A stretch of DNA of 64,000 bases. Source: Engraulis encrasicolus (lineage: Eukaryota > Chordata > Actinopteri > Clupeiformes > Engraulidae). The position numbers and the translations under genes are program-made. Numbering within the stretch: the first letter of the stretch is position 1; the number at the start of each line of letters is the position of its first letter. The notes under the pieces are model-generated. The model had not been told where the DNA came from and searched no databases. It saw only the letters and a list, made by a program, of their open reading frames with translations. The DNA lies in contig NC_085872.1 in assembly GCF_034702125.1 (NCBI RefSeq), positions 30,490,634-30,554,633 on the forward strand, given 5' to 3'. This document shows positions 50,385 through 62,338 of the stretch, piece after piece.

Positions 50385-51420
50385 TCTGAAGACAGAGGAG
50401 CTGCCTGAGGACACCACAAATAGGCCTACTATTATTTACAAAAACAAGACCTCCAAATAATAAAAGGTCATCTCAAAAGACCTTGGGAAACCATTTTCAA
50501 CACTGTGTTGTGTTATTCAGAAATCTGCCAAACATGGAGCTGTAAAGAACATCCTTGGATGTGGGGGGTAGAGGAAGATATTATGATAAAAGTCTTTGGA
50601 AGTCGGTGCAAATAATGAAAAAACACAGGGACTAACATCTACAGCAGTGCTTCCCAACCTTTTTTGTCCTGCGTACCCCCTTAGCAACTTTTTCATATGA
50701 TGAGTACCCCCTCGCCCTCATTCAGGCTCTGTTCCTCTATTCCAGCGTGACTACACTCAATATATTTGTTATTATTAAATTTTTCCGCGTACCCCTTGAG
50801 GTGTGCTCGCGTACCCCTAGTGGTACACGTACCCCTGGTTGGGAAACACTGATCTACAGACCTGACGGTCAACTTTGAACTGTTCTGGGTAGTTTTTTTC
50901 AATAAGCACCCCGTGTTAAACACTACACAAAGTAGTGCCTTTTGGTTGGAGAGCAAGGCAGACCACATTGCTTAATAAAAGTCATAACAGGGAACACCTG
51001 ACGGCTGTATGAAAAAATACAGGCCTAGCACAGCCCTTTTAAGAATGTTTTAAGGTCAGATGAAGCAATAGCACAGTTTTTCAGTGACTCACACAAACAG
51101 CATGTTTGCATACTCTGCAAGAAAGTCTTTAAGGAAAAGGACACCCTACCAAAAAGCAAGCATGGTGTCCGATCCATAATATTATGTCACCCCATTGTTG
51201 CATCAGGTATTGGAGGATTTGACCGTATCACAGGTATCATGACAGGCATCATGACATGACAGGTATCATCATTTACAGTAAAATGTGTAACCATGGCAAG
51301 AACACTTGGTTTGAGTTGAACATCATGTGCACTCCAGAAAGACAAAAACCCAAAGAACACAACCAAATAATGCACAGTGGATTGGTTGTAAAAATGAAAG
51401 AACACAGTCATTGATGAAAA
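50385..51420 (+). pseudogene. Tc1-like transposase remnant
   Basis: Plus-strand fragments resemble Tc1 transposase but are split by stops, frameshifts and the hAT insertion. A K-T-E-E-L-P-E-D-T segment near 50389 resembles the amino-terminal Tc1 segment. Near 51055 a S-D-E-A motif stands where the W-(S/T)-D-E-T aspartate of the catalytic DD34E triad is expected. Near 51145-51248 K-S-K-H-G-V-R-S-I-I-L and GGFDRITGIMTG correspond to the KHGGGSIMLWG...GxGxLxxIxGxM region. I could not place an intact second Asp or the Glu. No functional protein is possible. Confidence 0.75.
50645..50851. mobile_element. non-autonomous hAT element (207 bp) nested in the Tc1 element
   Basis: The ends are CAGTGCTTCCCAACC and, inverted, CAGTGTTTCCCAACC (14 of 15 identical). 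The element is flanked by a perfect 8-bp duplication, ATCTACAG, at 50637-50644 and 50852-50859. An 8-bp duplication with CAGTG-type ends is characteristic of hAT transposons. The inside repeats the word CGTACCCC or AGTACCCC several times and has no coding capacity. It inserted after the Tc1 element. Confidence 0.93.
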
Positions 51421-51699
51421 CCAAAACCTTCAGAGGCTGCCATTGCTGTCTAATAGTGTGCAATTAACCCTTGAAGGAGGGGTGCCAATATTCCTGGACA
51501 TGCCCTTTTAAATGTTTTTGCTTGAAATTACAAAATGCACTTGGAAATAAATACTTGGCAATTCCAAATATCTTATAATGTTCAATTAAAAGATCCTGAT
51601 GGTAAAAGTTGTGTATATTTCCATTTATTTCTGGATATATTGCACAATTTGTACATAAAATTAAGGGGTGCCAATACTAACTGGCGGCACTGTATATAC

Positions 51700-51866
51700 A
51701 GATAGAGAGCAAGAGATAGAGAGCAAGAGAGAGAGAGCGAGAGAGAGAGCGAGAGAGCGCGCGAGAGAAAGAGAGAGCGCGCGAGAGAGAGAGAGCGCAA
51801 GAGAGAGAGAGCGAGAGAGAGAGAGAGAGAGTGCGAGAGAGAGAGAGAGCGAAAGCGAGCTAGCTA
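51700..51866 (+). repeat. (GA/GC)n purine-rich array beside the Tc1-like element
   Basis: GA array with frequent GCGCGAGA and GAGCGAGA interruptions, ending about 40 bp from the donor of the first-finger exon (on the intron side). Confidence 0.93.
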
Positions 51867-51906
51867 GCACTGCTAGGCTTGGCGCGGTGGGCTGAGCGTT
51901 GTTTAC

Positions 51907-52107
51907 CTGTCAGCTGGCATTGATTAATCTTGTGTTCGGTGAGATCGCTCAGTGACTCGAACACCTGCCGGCAGCCGTCGCAGCTGTGCAGTGTGGCCTC
52001 CTCGTCCTCCTCCTCCCCCTCCTCGCCCTGCTCCGGAGACAGACGCCTCTTGCTCAGACGGCTGTCCTCCGCATCCTCCGCCACCCCCTCTTGGCCGAAG
52101 TCTGGAT
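51907..52107 (-). CDS. znf521: znf521, exon with the first (atypical) zinc finger (201 bp)
   Basis: This exon is bounded by an acceptor AG at 52109-52108 (preceded by ctctctgcatccc) and a donor GT at 51906-51905 (ACAG|gtaaac). It encodes 67 residues in phase 1 to phase 1. It starts D-P-D-F-G-Q, the counterpart of human ZNF521 D-P-N-C-K. A strongly acidic Glu/Asp-rich stretch follows, then the first finger HSCDGCRQVFESLSDLTEHK with its final INQC. That finger is C2HC-like, not a standard C2H2. The finger and the NQCQLT end are nearly identical to mammalian ZNF521 and clearly differ from ZNF423. Reading on past the donor would leave the conserved sequence at once, which supports the exon end. 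The next exon lies 33.7 kb away, at 18211. ZNF521 is a nuclear transcription cofactor that controls progenitor and neural differentiation. Confidence 0.93.
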
Positions 52108-52291
52108 CTGTGGGATGCAGAGAGGAGAGGGAGAGAGAGACATGATGATGGGCTCTGGTCTCCAATGACAACCGCTGGGTCATGGCAACATCGACAACAT
52201 CATCTATGCGCTGAGGCATTATAATGTGATCTACAGTACAGGCGGAGAGACTGACTGCCGCACAGGTGTGTACACAACAAAAAAAGGCAAT

Positions 52292-52375
52292 GTCAATTCA
52301 ACTCTTACAGAGTCAATGTAGCACCCTCTCGAGTGTATTTGGTCCTAGAGTACTCTTTAAGTGTTGAATTAACAC
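52292..52375. repeat. short inverted repeat, MITE-like
   Basis: The arms GTCAATTCAACTCTTACAGAGT (52292-52313) and, inverted, GTTAATTCAACACTTAAAGAGT (from 52352-52373) match at most positions. The right arm contains its own small palindrome, AGTGTTGAATTAACACT. Such ends are frequent in short fish DNA elements, but no target duplication is evident. Confidence 0.45.
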
Positions 52376-52387
52376 TGCATATTTTCC

Positions 52388-52535
52388 TGTGTATGTTGTA
52401 TTCAGTTGTGAGGATACTATAGGGCAATGTGTGTGCGTGCGTGTGTGTGTGCGCGTGCGTGTGTGTGTGTGTGTGTGTGTATGTGTGTGCGCACGCTGTG
52501 TGTTGCATTCAGTTTTGAGGATGCTATAGGGCAAC
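52388..52535. repeat. direct duplication flanking a (GT)n tract
   Basis: TATTCAGTTGTGAGGATACTATAGGGCAA (52390-52418) recurs as CATTCAGTTTTGAGGATGCTATAGGGCAA (52507-52535), with a (GT/GC)n tract between. This suggests an old tandem duplication of about 117 bp that included the microsatellite. Confidence 0.7.
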
Positions 52536-52869
52536 ACGTCTCGCTCTATTCTTTGCCACTGTTTCGTTATCAGGGCTTTCTATGCACATCCCGCTGCACT
52601 GTAATCATACCACAACTCTACAGTACACCAGATTAAAACATTGCTACCAGAGTGAGACTTTCCATTTCGTCTTATTTTGTTTCTTTTTTTCCCCCATCTT
52701 TTCTTTTAAGGATTTCTTCATTTGCTAAAGGACTTGGCTTTTCCAAGAGTCGTTTCAATCGAGAGATCAACTCTGCAGCTACTGCAGGGGGAAAACAAAG
52801 AGGCAGAAAAGAAAGGAGGCACTCGGCACTGAAATTGGTGTGTGTTACATCCTCAATGTGACACACTTC

Positions 52870-53300
52870 CCTGAATAATTTAGCCTTCCTCGCAGGCAGC
52901 CGCGGGTCGCACACATCAATATTCTCCTATCTGCAATCTCGTCTTTCAAACACAATGCGGGGCCTGAATACGTGTTTGGCGATCAGCACTGAAGACAGAC
53001 GAGGGGGGGACCGAGGCAAACCTTTTCTGTCTGATTGCTAAATGCAGTCAAACATTTTGAATTTATATATGTGAAATACTATGAGATGGCCTGCCCATTT
53101 GAATTGACTTTGATAAAGGCTGTAGTACATCGGCGGCCTTAGATAAGACTTCCTTTGCTCGTTTGTAAAACAATCATTTCATTGAATTCTATAATTATGT
53201 ACATTCACCGTGGATTTACGGTCATCATATCCATATACTATAGTGTGGGTGCATGGCAGTAGAAATGCCATTATAACTGAACCCTGATGTAACCTATTAC
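52870..53300. promoter_or_regulatory. candidate conserved non-coding element
   Basis: Repeat-free block with CTGAATAATTTAGCC, ACACATCAATATTC, CTTTGATAAAGG and CTTAGATAAGAC (GATA cores), and AAAACAATCATTTCATTG. Confidence 0.38.
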
Positions 53301-53692
53301 ACATGCACATGCGCGTGTAGTGTGCTCTCTCTCTCTCTCGCTCCAGAAACAAGGCAGTTCCAAACTACAGATTATATTTCAGATAACGTGTAATGCAATT
53401 ACATGGTGCATTTCCAACTAAATGTCACAATTTCACAATGCACTGGAGGACGCAATAATAAATTTCCATTTAAAGCAAATAAATAAGCCGGCCTAAATTT
53501 ATGGAAGGCCGCATATGACGTATGCCGGTGGTCTGCAACTGAGCAAGGACCCGTGGCATCAGTCCTGGGTTGAGGTGGTAATATTACTTGGTGACAGAGA
53601 TGAGCCTTGACTTGTGTATTTACACCCCCACCATGATGTGGCTGCACCGCCCTACATCGCCTCAATATTATTTACATGACACCGGCCCCAGT

Positions 53693-54105
53693 CAGTGTTG
53701 CCAGATTGGGCTGTTTCCTGCTCATTTGGGCAGCTTGGAATGGTCGTTTGAGAGTTAAAAATATGGGGGGGAGAAAGGCATTTGGGCGGGTTTTTCTACA
53801 GATATATGGCCATAAAGATCTATACATGGGTTCTAAATTTTGTTTATTACCTGACTGCGAACCTAGCTGCGCACAACTCGACCTCTGGTTGTTGGAAACC
53901 GCTGTCGGTCAAACAATTAGCCCACATGGTTGGCTGCCAGTGTCTTGCCCCTCCTCATAACATCGTGTTGATAAACCCATGAAAGAACCCATGTATAGAA
54001 TTTAGCTCAAATTGGGTGGTTGACAAATGATTTAGTGCTTCCGCCGGGTAGGAACTTTGAGCTATTTTTTTGGCTGGAAATGATCAGTCTCATCTGGCAA
54101 CCCTG
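53693..54105. mobile_element. putative hAT-like element (413 bp)
   Basis: The left end CAGTGTTGCCAGATTGGGCTG and the inverted right end CAGGGTTGCCAGATGAGACTG agree at 17 of 21 bases. The flanking octamers GCCCCAGT (53685-53692) and GCCTCAGC (54106-54113) agree at 6 of 8, and both differences are C/T. This suggests an old 8-bp duplication. The interior has no intact protein. Which DNA-transposon superfamily it belongs to is less sure than for the nested element. Confidence 0.65.
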
Positions 54106-55424
54106 GCCTCAGCACACACCACCACCACCCCCACCACCCCCACCACCACCGTGCAGTGTGTGCTTACACTGGGCGTCTTCATTAAAGAAGGAAAAAAGGA
54201 AGCCTGGCCATGAGGAGTGTGACATTCCTTGAGGAGCGTCTGTCCAGTACTCATCAAGGCCACCCAGGATTCTTTCCTCTAAGTCATTCCCCCCAACCAA
54301 CCCCTACGCATCTATGCGTACACACACACTTGCACAGAGCACACACGCACACACTCCATACACACACACCCGATAGCACCACCACTAACTCAACGCCCCC
54401 ACATGCACACACACCACGCACACGTACCCCAGACACCACCACCATCTCCACTACCACCAACAGCAACCGCCCCCGCACACTAACTCTTCCCTCCAAGCCG
54501 CCCCCATACCAAACTCCCTTGCCCATCTCACGCCAAGTATTGATGTAACCTCACACCCCTCCATTGTCCTGCTCTCCTGGCGATGGAGGCTTGTGGAACA
54601 TGCCCTCTAAAAATATCAGGACACGGCTCCCCCCGCTGGGACCAGCAGAGCGGAGCGGAGAGGGGCGCGGGGCGGGAGGCGCTGGGAGGAGATGCAAATC
54701 CCCCGGCTCTCAGTCTTCGCAGATGCAGACGCCTCCTTCCAAGGAGAGAGGAGCCTGACTGGGCACCGCTCCAGGCCAGCCAACCTTAGTATGTATGGTC
54801 AACTTGACACACTGGGGAGGGGGCTTGGGGAGGGGGGTTGGAGATGAGCAGGGTGCGGGGTGTTTCGTGGTGCTGGGGATGGGGATGGGCTTGGGGATGC
54901 ATGGTGTTGATGAGTGAGTGGGTGGGTGGGTGGGTGGAGGTGGACACATCCCACAGGCCCCCAGGGTTCTAGAACTTCTAGAGGCCTGTTTCCAGGCAGA
55001 CATCTTGGCATGACCTTTCCTTGAGCTGCTCAACTTGGTTGGCGGTGTCAAATCAGTTTGAATTTATTACTGAAAAGTTAAATCTTGTTTCCCCCCTGCT
55101 TTCCTCCTCCAAATGATCATACTCATTGAATTATATTTCACCATGCCAATGTGCAACTGGCAGTCAAGGCATGAAACATCAGACTCTGTAATTCGTTGGC
55201 AGAACGGCTGGCCCAATACAACTGCACCACATCACACATTCTTCCCTGATGAAACACAGAATGACGACAACAAAAATCGAGGACTGAGAGGAAAAAAAGG
55301 GGAAAAAAAGAGAGAGAGGAAAAACGAAAGTACCCCGCCATCTTCTTGCCATCACCTCTCTCTCTCTCTCTCCCCTGACTGTAGTTCATTTGGTCCTGCG
55401 CACCAAGCTGTAGCGTCTCTGATT

Positions 55425-55600
55425 TGAACTGTCCAATAGGTCACTCTTTGTTCTTGCCAGGAGAGAAATAAATCAGGGCCATTAAGGCAATAATGTTGTA
55501 TAAATGCAGATGGCTTCACCTCTGCCGTCCTAACAGGCTAACTTGGGGACCGACCACGGCAAGGTCAATGGCCAAGGCGAGGGGATTAGAGTTCAGTGTC
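55425..55600. promoter_or_regulatory. candidate conserved non-coding element
   Basis: GGGCCATTAAGGCAATAATG, TATAAATGCAGATGG and repeat-free flanks. Composition only. Confidence 0.32.
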
Positions 55601-55870
55601 GATACAGAGTTCCAGAGTGTCTGGGTTTAGGGCCCACTAATCCATTAGATCTGGACATGCTCCTGTCTGAATCCCCCACTGAACGGACGGGGGATCAATG
55701 GCGGCGGAGTAAGACAGCCTGCCAATCAGGAGCCCTGAACTCTCACTCTGGCTGCCTCGCCATGGCGATGACTAGTGGAAGACTTACTGTAGGGGGTGAA
55801 GGAATGCGGCACATTCTCAACACACTATATAGATATTCGACACAGTCTCTGACCCACCAACGTACTGTGT

Positions 55871-55977
<107 letters not shown>

Positions 55978-56622
55978 AAAAGGTTTACGGTAATGCATAA
56001 ATCAGTCACCATGTTATTGTAAAATATTATGTTCAGGTCAAGATATATGGGGGTGATAGCACTTACAGTATGTATATAAGCCATAAGGGAAAAAAATTGA
56101 AATTATTTTTCCAAGAGCGTGTTATTTTTTTATCAGTATAACTATAGACAGAAATGACCTTTTAATAAAGTCATCATGAGATCACACAGGCATAATGACC
56201 ACTGTTTGTTCTTGTATGCTTTTCTGCTTTCATTCATACACAGCCATTGTTGCATTAGTGATGGGCGCTACTACGGTGGCTGAGGTGGTCTGTTATGTTT
56301 GTATTTGTCCTCTGAGGACAGTGATTGATCCCGTTTGAAGTAAGCCGTGCAATATTTTATGTGTTCCTCTCTCCATCCATCATAGTCCGGCCCACCCAAG
56401 CAGTGCGTAGCGCCTCGCTGACATTCATCATTCCAGAACTTTCATCTCGCGAAAGCGGGGGCTGACACTCTCTAACCCGCCACCCCCCCGCCACCCTAAT
56501 ATTATTGAGTATTTCTGCTCTTAAATATTTATAGTGTTTTAATTGATGTTCTTTCCTCTGCTCTGTCGCCCCCCCACCAAGGGTCCCCAGCTCCCCTGCC
56601 AGGCCGTCTCCCTGAACCCCTG

Positions 56623-56905
56623 CCCCCCCCCCCCCCCCCCCCCCCACACCGCCCCACACCACTTCACCCCCCCACCCGCCATGCTCGGGCGTCTCCCACT
56701 GTGACAGGAGGGGGGGCGGCCCTGCACTCTGGCCACAAGCCCCCAACCGCCACTGCCTGCCAATCCTTCAAACCACAGGAGAGACACGCCGAGAGACAGA
56801 GGGGGAGAAGGAGAGAGACAGTGGGAGAGAAAGAGCAAGAGAGAGAGGAGAAAAGGAGAGGTGGGGAGAGGAAGGCAGAGAGGGAGATGGGGGGGGGGGG
56901 GGGGG
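56623..56905 (+). repeat. C23 homopolymer and G17 homopolymer, inverted pair
   Basis: A run of 23 C (about 56623-56645) and a run of 17 G (about 56889-56905) 240 bp apart. They could pair with each other or form G-quadruplex/i-motif structures. A (GA)n array with GTGAGA variants follows (56978-57065). Confidence 0.93.
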
Positions 56906-56971
56906 AGAGAGAGGGAGATGTGGAGGAGGAAGGACAGGAAGAAAAAGGAGAAAAAGAAAGGGAGATAGAAA

Positions 56972-57027
<56 letters not shown>

Positions 57028-57171
57028 GAGTGAGAGTGAGAGTGAGAGAGAGAGAGAGAGAGAGAAAAGGAAAAAAAGCAAAGAATGCAAATTAAAGGAG
57101 AAGAGAAAGGACATGCAAAGAGGGAGCCAGACACACGACCACAGAGAGAGAGACAGACAGAGAGGGGGAAA

Positions 57172-57192
57172 GGACAGGACAGGACAGGACAG
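57172..57192 (+). repeat. (GGACA)4 array
   Basis: Four tandem GGACA/ACAGG units in a purine-rich stretch. Confidence 0.9.
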
Positions 57193-57913
57193 GGGGAGTC
57201 CGGACGTATATCCACATAGAAAGGGGGGGACTTGTCAAAGGAGCACTGAACGAGAAATCCACATCCATGTGGCAAGAGACGCCAAGCAATCTGGAAGCGA
57301 CCGAGGAAAGTCTTTAAAAAAAACTCTCTTAAATCTTCCCGCGAAGACAGAAACACTGACTGGAAAAATAAACCAGGCCGACCAGATTTGGCTGCAACAA
57401 AACAGATCACTTTTGATCCATCATTTGGCATGGAAATGTTATAAATGTTATTATTGCTGAGTTTCTTTGGACGTCTTTTTTAAAATCATATCCAGAACGA
57501 GATCAAACGCGCTCCTCCAAAAAATCAGGAGAGGATGAAGTCATGTGCAGTTCCTCTTGGGAGTCCCTCTGCCTCTGTACACAAGGCTAACCAAGATTTA
57601 CCATGGCCTGTGCTGGAGGCTTTCAGACAGAAACGCAGTCCAACAGTACATGGAGCAGGCCCAAACCTACACCCGCCGCCCACGCACAAACATACACACA
57701 CGCGGAATACCGGCACACACACACAGTATGGTACATACATACTGTACTAGGCAAATCCCCTATGCAACCCCCCCGAGAACACACACAGACATTCAGATGC
57801 TAACACACAACACAAACTTACTACAGAGCTCTACACTACACAACACTTCAACAGACTACGTGAAAACACAGCAGAGGACCCAAGCGCTCTGAAAATGGAA
57901 AAAAAGTCACTAT

Positions 57914-58089
57914 TGCCTCTTTTCCACTGCAGGTTTTCTGGTAGGCCTACAGCTCGACACAGCACGCGTCGGGTCGCCACTTTTTGCTCTTCAATTGAGC
58001 CGTGCCCAATCGAAAATTAAAAAGTGGCAGCCGAGTCGCGCTGTGTCGAGCTGTAGGCATACCAGAAAACCTGCAGTGGAAAAGAGGCA
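57914..58089. mobile_element. palindromic foldback (MITE-like) element, 176 bp
   Basis: The two halves are inverted copies: TGCCTCTTTTCCACTGCAGG opens the element, and its exact reverse complement closes it. The arms extend inward through GTTTTCTGGTA(G/T)GCCTACAGCTCGACACAGC, giving near-perfect pairing over about 50 bp and further imperfect pairing (AAAAAGTGGC, GGGCACGGCTC) towards the centre. It has no coding capacity. The target duplication is unclear: 2-3 bp of TAT/TAC at most, so the superfamily is not assigned. Confidence 0.85.
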
Positions 58090-58512
58090 TACGTTTTGTA
58101 ATCGTGTACCATTCCCACTCCCAACCAGCACCAAGCACTTTACTGTACCCGTCCATCCCCAGCCACCACCTTCATCATACCCATTCCCCACCAACCAACT
58201 AGCTCCATACCATACCACCTCCTCACCACCCCGCCCTACCGTGCACAATCACATCCACATCCACAGCCACCCTCAAGTTCGAATTAAGAATTTATTCTGA
58301 GCAGCGAGCGGCTTCAGTCGACACATGTCGAGGCGTCTGATCAAAGGTGCGAGGCGGCCCCTGCTTCAGCGCTTCAGCGGGGTGAGGGAGAGGAGCTCTG
58401 CTATCAGACACGGGAGGACATTAAGATTGAATAACCTTCACACGGATAGCAACGTCTCATTACGGGGAGGAAGAGGAGAAAGAGCACCGGCACAAAAAAA
58501 CACAACTCAAGC

Positions 58513-58514
<2 letters not shown>

Positions 58515-58564
<50 letters not shown>

Positions 58565-58577
58565 GTGTGTGTGTGTC
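58515..58577 (+). repeat. (GT)n microsatellite with ATATAT
   Basis: GT array interrupted once by TATATATG near 58556-58561. Confidence 0.95.
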
Positions 58578-59081
58578 ACTGCTCACTTGTGTGTCTGATG
58601 ATAGGGTGGGGGGTGCAAGGGGGAAGAGTTAAAAACTCTTGAAAACTTTTCCGGAGCTCTTGCCAATATAGGTCACAGGCACACTCCTTTCTAAAGTGAC
58701 ACTTAAGTGAGTCTTCCACTGCACTTGGGGGGGGGAGTAATAGAGGCTTGGGTATTCCTCCTCAATACCCCCAGCCCCCCATCCCTCCAACCCTCTACCC
58801 CACCCCCAGCTTTATTGTCATTTTCCACTGATCTGAGATCATTATGCTGCCTTGCCCTTGTATGTGCGGCAGTGCAGAGAACAGATCACATACTGAGCTG
58901 CAGTCAGTCAGTCAGTCAGTGGGGTGAGTGTGTGTGTGGGGGGGGGTTGAGGAGGGGCGGCTGTATCTGAGGAGAAGTCAGGAGTACATTGCCCAAGACA
59001 AGCACTATAAAACTCCAATCAGTACAGTTATGAAACATGGATACTCCATGGGAGATGGGCACCGTCTGTGTGCGTGCACGC

Positions 59082-59082
<1 letters not shown>

Positions 59083-59149
<67 letters not shown>

Positions 59150-59172
59150 GCGTGCGTGCGTGCGTGCGCGTG
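59083..59172 (+). repeat. (GTGC)n tetranucleotide array
   Basis: GTGC units over about 90 bp. The reverse-complement type (ACGC)n recurs at 59380-59416, so the two form an inverted pair about 210 bp apart. Confidence 0.95.
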
Positions 59173-59379
59173 TCAAAAGACAGATAGAGAGGTAAAGAAG
59201 GGTATGGCTGCTAGTACCGAGAGTGAAATTGGGGAAAAGGAAAAAAAGTCTTTACACACCCCACACAAACATACACTTGACCGTGCGCACACATACGCCC
59301 GCGCACAAACACACACACACGCACACACACACACACACAGACACACACACAGGCGTGCACAAACACACACACACACACA

Positions 59380-59415
<36 letters not shown>

Positions 59416-60590
59416 CAAAAACACTACGCCGCTGTCAATCACTGAAAGGGCTTTAACATAATGACATAATTCAATCAGACCCTTTCCACATAAGCACAAT
59501 AGGAAAGGAACAGAGGGCAAAGAAAATCCAAGTTATCGAAATGAGAAACAGGCACAGAGCCCCCAGTACTCCTCCTCCCCTCCTTTCCCCTTTCCTCACT
59601 CTCTTTCTCTTTCTCTCTCTGTCTCCCTCCCTCGCTCTCTCACCCCTTCTCTCTCTCTCCCCTGCTCCCTCTCTCATAGGGAGTTATAATATTGAACAGA
59701 GCATCTTGCCATGCCATTAGTGGAGTTGTACAACAAAGGAAATGAATAATAGAGAGTGTGATTTCAGCAGTGCTGGAGGAGAGAAAAGTGTGGGGGGGGG
59801 GGAGGAGAGCTGCTCCTCTCCTCCTTTTCTGCCTCTCTCTCTCCTCTCCTCTCCTCTCCTCTCTATCCCCTCTCTCCTTTCCTCTCACTCTCTCCTCTCC
59901 TCTTCCCTCCTCCCTGCTCTGCTCTGCTCTGTTCTCCTGCAGCATTGAGCCCTGCGGTGCATTGATCTGGCTGGCTCTGCACCTCACAGTCCCCGCGTCC
60001 TCTAAGATCTTTACATTCGAGAGCAGGACTCAGTCCACTCCACTTTAGCAGGGCTGACATCCTACTCCACAAAATAGCTCAAACCTGATACAGCTGGGGT
60101 TGGGGTGGGTGGGAAGGTGGTGGTGTTGTCTGTGTGTGTGTGCACGCGTGTGTGTTGGATGGCGGGTAGGGGGTGCGTGAAAGAAGAAAAGAGAAAGAGA
60201 GAGAGGGAGGGAGGGAGTACGAGAAAGGAAAAGAGGGAGAGTGCACAAGTAGCATGTGGTTATAATTACACACATGAAGCAAGCACAGTGGTAAAGACAA
60301 GCTGTGGATCTTAAACCCAACATTCTGAGTCAGAGCGGAAAGAAAGAACGAAAGAAAGAACGAAAGAAAGAACAAAAGCAAGCAAGCAAGAAAGAAAACA
60401 AGAAAGAAAGCAAGCAAGAAAGAAAGAACGACAGAAATCCCATTATGCTCTACCCCAATATCTGACCAAAATGTCCACCTTCAAAACAGCTTCTTTGTGA
60501 CGTTTCAAATGAAATCATATTGGCCTTTCTATATCTATAAATCTACACGCACATACAAACCCTCCCTCTCTCTAACGCTCTTTCCATGGC

Positions 60591-60754
<164 letters not shown>

Positions 60755-61801
60755 CTCTTTGGGACAAAACCCAAGAAAATTACACACACACACACACACA
60801 CACACCTTACTATTTAATTACATTGCAATTACACAAATATTCACAATGTAAGCACAGAATGATTTCATAGAGCTTGTTTACATGTGGTAACGGCATACCA
60901 CCGCGTAGTGCAAAAATAAATAATCTGCAGCAGAGGCTGTGACTACAGAACGTGTGTTAAAAATTCACATTTGTATTTGAGGCCAAGATAGACTTTCGGG
61001 ACTGTTTAAATGATCATGAAAAGCGTCACATGGGAGTAACACTGCATGGACTCTGAAAAGCTACACAGACTCTACTCTATACGAGAGACATCTCAGTTCT
61101 AGGATAGAAGACTCCAAATTTCACTGTAGACAGTATAAATTCAAAATGGTCCATCTGCAACACATTGAAATTTGCAGAACTTGCATGGCAAAAAACCCCA
61201 CTGAAAATGTATTGTCTGTTCTCCATAAACAAACACTTAAAACATACATACCCCGCACCCACCCCTTACACACACACGCACACAGCACACACACACACAC
61301 ACACACATCTCTCTCTTTACTAGATGGTTCCTCATGTTGGCTGAAAGACACTTGGGGCATGCACGTGACTACAAATGAAATTTGATTTGAGCAACTTGTC
61401 AAGCTGTCAGCAGGCACCCAAATGCCATTGATCATGCAGCGCTGACTACTCAATGAAAGAGTAGGCTGAGGAATCAACTGCCTGTGAATGAGCTGCTGTA
61501 CCCTTCTCCAACTACCCCCCCCCACCTCCCCCCGACACCACCCCAAACACCACCACCACTACCCCTACTGCCACCAACACTGCCACTTCTTACTGCAGAT
61601 GGGGTCGCCGGCGGGCTTATTCACTATTTGTTGAAAATACTCAACAACATCATAACAACATTGCTATGACAGTACCAAGCGCCTTAAGTAACAGATTAAG
61701 ACATAGCCATTACAATTTTGGCGACAGTACGGTTATAATATAGGCTCTGCGCTAAGGGGTTACGAGGACAACCCACACAGACAATTTCAGAGGGTCATTT
61801 T

Positions 61802-61849
61802 GGATGTGATACCAGTGACCAACAAGGATGTGATACCAGTGACCAACAA
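61802..61849 (+). repeat. perfect tandem duplication of 24 bp
   Basis: GGATGTGATACCAGTGACCA with four more bases (ACAA) occurs twice in a row (61802-61825 and 61826-61849). Confidence 0.9.
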
Positions 61850-62260
61850 GCAGACATATAAACAAACAAGCACACAAAAACAATCCCAACGATGATGAGG
61901 CTGACGATAATAAACAAATCATATTTCAGGTTTACACTAGAAAAAAAAGGTTTATACTAGAGACACTAAGTTACAGCGTGAGCAGACCGTGCTTTGTAGT
62001 ACTCTCAGTGGGCTCAGTAAGAATAGCCCTGGCACTCGGCTCATGAGGCTCCATTAACTATCTCTATAGTTACCATCAGAAGTCTTTCTTAAATGTCACC
62101 AACTAATGCAATGCAGCAACACGGCAAAAAAAACACAAGACCCAGAAAACATTCCCCTTAAAATGTCGCTGGAAATTACAGGTATGGGTTTGACAATAGA
62201 GGTGTGGAGGTAGGTCAAGTAAATCTGTCATTTTTTTCTCTCACCAGACACCAGTAAACA

Positions 62261-62262
<2 letters not shown>

Positions 62263-62321
<59 letters not shown>

Positions 62322-62338
62322 CACACGCACGCACGCAC
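62263..62338 (+). repeat. (ACGC)n tetranucleotide array
   Basis: About 18 units with a single ACAC variant. Same motif and orientation as the array at 43301. Confidence 0.96.

Larger units (their letters stand above)
50007..51692 (+). mobile_element. Tc1/mariner-like DNA transposon, decayed, interrupted by a hAT element
   Basis: The two ends are inverted copies: CAGTGCCGCCAG at 50007 and its reverse complement ending at 51692. They match at 25 of the first 27 bases, with TATTGGCACCC inside. Each end abuts a TA dinucleotide (50005-50006 and 51693-51694), the Tc1 target duplication. Length is 1,686 bp; without the nested 207-bp insert and its extra 8-bp duplication it is about 1.47 kb, slightly short for an autonomous Tc1. 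The element sits in a purine-rich (GA)n/(TA) sequence. It is about 200 bp upstream of the donor of the first-finger exon in plus coordinates, so it lies within the large intron. Confidence 0.9.

Noticed and set aside
53676..53960. 94-codon plus-strand open frame beginning MTPAPVSVARLGC
   Set aside because: It lies within the transposon-like element at 53693-54105 and matches no family I know.
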